The translations under genes and the position numbers were made by a program. Under the pieces are notes generated by a model. That model ran no database searches, had not been told where the DNA came from, and saw only the letters and a list, made by a program, of their open reading frames with translations. DNA of 64,000 nucleotides from Euryodendron excelsum (lineage: Eukaryota; Streptophyta; Magnoliopsida; Ericales; Pentaphylacaceae), in assembly GCA_033060915.1 (NCBI GenBank), contig CM065377.1, forward strand, positions 56,816,683 through 56,880,682, in the 5' to 3' direction. This document shows positions 60,549 to 64,000 of the stretch, in pieces (positions within the stretch are counted from its first letter, which is position 1; each line of letters begins with the position of its first letter).

Positions 60549-62481
60549 AGAATGCGGGAATCCTTTCAAAAGCGCACAAGAGAGGGGTGTTCTCACCCAC
60601 TTTCTTTCTATCCTTTTTATTTCCTGTCTTTGAATTGATGTTTAGATTTTCTTACTGTTCAAGAACTTTATGCTTTTCATAAAAATAATGATATTAATCA
60701 AATGATAATCCTCTTATTCACTACTGCTATCTTATATTTCTCTTGTGAATGGTAGCTACTTTCTATGCAAGGGGCATGATTTATCTTAGGGGTCAGTTTG
60801 ACTTGAAGGGATGATAGCATGAGTTAACCACTTGCCAAATAATCAGCTTTCCAGTGAGAGAGAGGATAAAGATGAGTGAGGAAACTACCGAAAGGCAACA
60901 CTTGCAAGACTCCAAAGCTAAGCGATGCGTGGCCAGACTATCAAGATGAAAGGGAGCCACCTTTCATTTCCCTATGTGAAAGAACAAGTGTTTATATTCC
61001 CTTTGTTTAAGCCTTAGAGCCTTGCAACAAACGAAAATTTTTCTTGTCAACCCTGATCCAAGACTGTCCTCCCCACACTAGGGCAGACAATATTGGAGAA
61101 CTCTAAGAATGGTATCCACCCCCAGTGTGCTAAGGCAGCATTGAAGGCTCTATAGATCAAGCAATCTAGTTTAAAGTGAAGAGAGGCTCTCATTTCATTT
61201 CCCATATAGTCGGAAGCAACCCCTTGTTAAACCCGTTGAGCCATTTATCTTTTTCGAGAAAACTCCAACCTAGGGATCACCACCCACATTGGGTTAGATT
61301 GAACTGCTAAGGAAAAGGTCTAAAGGAAAAGTGATGGTAGAATTACCCGTTCCATAGAAAGGAAAAAGATAAAAAGGACAAAGTAAAGGAAAAGAATTGC
61401 CATGGGCAAGAGGCCGAAAAAAATAAATCTAGGGAAAGGTCTGAAGGAAACCATGATTGAGTCATTTTCAAAAGCATAATAAGAAGATCGAAAGAGAAGA
61501 GAGTCATGTTTATCTTAAAAAACATATAGAAAGGGTGAAAGAAAAGAGTCATTTTTACCCTGAGAAGTATATCGTTAGAACAAAGAAGGAAATTTAAAGG
61601 TGATCTTAGGTTACAAAGAAACCTAGTAGAAATAATTGGGTCGAGCCTTTACCCTTTCTTACAAAACTCCAAGACCATGGCCTACATTACAACCTTACTA
61701 AAGTCCTCTTTGATTGAAAATGGATTGCTTGATCTAAATGAGCTAGACACGCTACCGAAGCTAAAAAAAGATGCTAACCTTATTAAGAAAAATAGTCAAG
61801 GATGGTATGGATCTAAACCCTGCTGAAAATGATATCAAATTTAAGCCTACATATCCCGTTGTTTCTGAAACCCCATAGCCTAGCCTACATTACGGTCTTA
61901 AACAAAGTCTCCTTGAATTGAAAGGACTGGCTGCTTATCGCTCTGCTGAAGGTTGGAAAAGCTGTTGCTAAAACCATGAGAGTTGAGAGTTTCAGCCCAA
62001 TAACCCCATACACTAACCCTAAAATAGAGAATCGGAGAGGGTCGGAAGGTTGAGAAAGTTATGAAGTGCTATCATCCGGTCAAGGTAAGATTGAGCCAAA
62101 GAAAGGCCAAGCCCCGAAAAGGAAGGAGTTACCATTCCAAAGATATTAAGTGGGACAACACCCTTTGTGATTCCATCAACTAGAGTATTTCTAATGTGTG
62201 CATACATTTTCAAAAAAACAAAAACAGCAGGGGCTTCGTATACATAAGTCACCCATAATAGTTAATATCAACTCATGTAATAGATATATAACATCATCAT
62301 CCATCACATGCATCTGATCATATGCCTAGCTGAAAAGATTATAAATGTATCTGTCTATCCATGCATCTAAATACCATAAATATCCATCTTTGTAAAAAAC
62401 TTACAAAGTAAAACTGTCTAACATAAATACATCTCAAGAATAGGGACAAGGGAAGATCAGAATCTCCACAAGGGGTATCTA
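60549..62481 (+). other. Conserved non-coding spacer in place of pol
   Basis: 1.93 kb, collinear with the reverse complement of 29152-31097 and nearly the same length. No pol motifs in any frame. Shared words include CCCTGATCCAAGACTGTCCT (61050-61069) and GACCATGGCCTACATTACAA near 61671. Confidence 0.7.
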
Positions 62482-64000
62482 TCAAAGGTAAAAGCCAATA
62501 TCATCTGGATCGAAATCCCTGAAACCCGGCATCGGAGGAGGCGGATAACTATTCGAAGCACCAGCATCTTGCAAGGAAGATAGAACTGAAATCAGCCACA
62601 TGAAATAAGAACTAAGCAATAGAAGAGCGCAAAGAAGGGGAGAAAAGACGACATACCCCGCCACCTCCCATCTGAGCTATCCAAGCCGTCAAGGAAGCCA
62701 CCACTGCTTGATACTGATCTCGCTCCATCTGGTATCAATTCCTCTGATTCCTCACCGCAGTAAACTCAGCTTGGGGCACATATCCTTTAGCTCGGCGCCA
62801 CAAGTCAACCACCTCCTGGCCCACAATGTACCCACCGATTACTACCTCAAACCGGGTGAAGACACTGACAGAATGAGCCCTAAAGTACGCAGTATAATTC
62901 GTATTCGGAGGAAGCAAGAACTCGGCACCCGGCTACCGCTCATGATAGGGGATAGGCACTCCCGCCACCAAGGCTCCGAACATATACTCCGGCGGAGCTC
63001 CTGCTGACCGGAACTCCTCATAAAACTGTCGCCAATGTTGCTCTCCTAGATAGGACTCCCAAGTATCATCACTGAGAAACGCAGGCATTGACAAGGACAA
63101 CGAAACTAAGTACCGTACTGTCTCATAATGAACTGATCCAATGAAGGGCCACCAAGTCATATCTCTCACCTCAATCAACTCTAGGTTCGCTTGTAGCGTC
63201 ACAAAGTTAGTAATCTTCGATCAGTGGGCCACCTGATCATAAGCCCACCTCAAAGTACGTAGATAAAGGTCATCCTCGACAACTGTAGGGCGATGAACAG
63301 GCAGATACTCATAGCTCCACCAGACAAGAAAAGGCTAAAAACTAGTCATGCTGCCGTAACGGGAAGAAGTCCAGACCCACATCGATCGAAGCAAGTAGCC
63401 AAAGGAGAAGGACCCCCAATCTAGCTCTGATAAAGCCCCAAGATTAGCTACTATGCTCACCAAAAGAAAAGGCAAAAGCGACTTCTTGTTGTTGCAGAAG
63501 CAGCTAAAGATGATGTGCAAAACAAGTCGTCGTCTCATAATGTCCCGCCTGGTAGGCGATGGCTCAGCAGCAAAGGTACGGTCATCCTGACTAAGCCAAG
63601 AGACTAGAAAGGCAGAACGCTCGGGAGGAGGCAAGTCCAGCAGAATGCATGCCTTGTCTCTACTGACTGACTGTAAGGTGATCCGTCGGCCAACGAAGGA
63701 AAGCCCTATGATGATCGCCCAATCCAAGGGAGTGGGTCCTAACTTGAAGCAGACAAAATGGAAGGTCCCGGTCTCTCCAAACCACTGCTCAACCAGCGTT
63801 AGTACCAAATACCGGTTCAGGCAGTTAGCCTGTAATCCCATGAAGGCTCCAAATTCAATCTCAGCCAAGAAGGCACGATATGATGGAGCAGCCCGCTGTA
63901 TGGTCATAAAGACCTGATGAGCAGCCCCTTTAAAAGTTGTGTGTACCCGAGGAGGGGGCAAATGCTGTTTGGAATATATGCTGGGGTGATAAGCAAGGTC
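62482..64000 (-). pseudogene. Antisense plant-mobile-domain-like gene, second copy (5' end outside window)
   Basis: On the minus strand, from DLAYHPSIYSKQHLPPPRVH at the window edge to the TGA at 62482-62484. It follows the first copy (27306-29151) residue by residue over the whole visible length, with about four of five residues the same: PLDWAIIIGLSFVGRR, TRRDIMRRRLVLHI, WWSYEYLPVHRP. Stops occur at 63335 (Trp to TAG), near 63221 (Arg to TGA), at 62933 (TAG at the same codon as in the other copy) and at 62735. The final intron keeps its GTATGT donor, but the acceptor AG has become GG, so the last exon (YPPPPMPGFRDFDPDDIGFYL) could no longer be joined normally. Confidence 0.75.

Overview
This is nuclear DNA from a eudicot plant, probably a woody one with a large repeat-rich genome. 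The evidence is AT-rich non-coding DNA, GT-AG introns, CACTA and Harbinger-type DNA transposons, and nested Ty1/copia, Athila-type and Tat-type Ty3/gypsy LTR retrotransposons. The sequence alone does not allow a species call. I see one intact host gene. Everything else that codes is transposon-derived and mostly broken.

Layout. 1-801: end of a CACTA element. 1926-4286 (-): a complete four-exon 2-oxoglutarate/Fe(II) dioxygenase gene of the SRG1-like type (360 aa), with a Harbinger-type MITE inserted just upstream of its TATA box. 5090-16262: AT-rich intergenic DNA with several MITE-like elements, a probable LTR-like segment, tandem duplications and a LINE-type RNase H fragment. 16263-39717: a Ty1/copia element (5' LTR, PBS, gag, protease, integrase, RT, RNase H), split at 20707/37810 by younger insertions.

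The main story is one retrotransposon family with very large LTRs (about 4.4-5.4 kb, TGTAAGCACC...GCGACA) and a Tat/Ogre-like primer binding site. Two internal regions are visible: 25961-34630 (element reads on the minus strand) and 57775-64000 (element reads on the plus strand, cut by the window end). Both have the same plan: leader, degenerate gag, about 1.9 kb of conserved non-coding spacer where pol should be, then a separate spliced gene on the opposite strand encoding a plant-mobile-domain-like protein with an acidic C-terminal tail. No RT or integrase is present in either copy, so the family looks non-autonomous at family level while carrying its own antisense gene. GGCGCC hairpins next to the LTR TATA box recur upstream of the antisense gene.

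The right half is a deep nest: copia (16263) contains a short unknown LTR end (39718), then a truncated family LTR (39751), then an Athila-like element on the minus strand (41272-47977), then a full family element (47978 onward), whose 5' LTR holds a solo LTR of the same family (50259-55630) flanked by the perfect 5-bp duplication CTTAG. On the left a second nest sits in the copia: a plus-strand family LTR (20708-20885 and 35119-37809) split by a minus-strand family element (20886-35118) that lost most of its 5' LTR. Stops in these genes are largely CAG/CAA/CGA/TGG to stop changes, as expected from C-to-T decay of methylated DNA.
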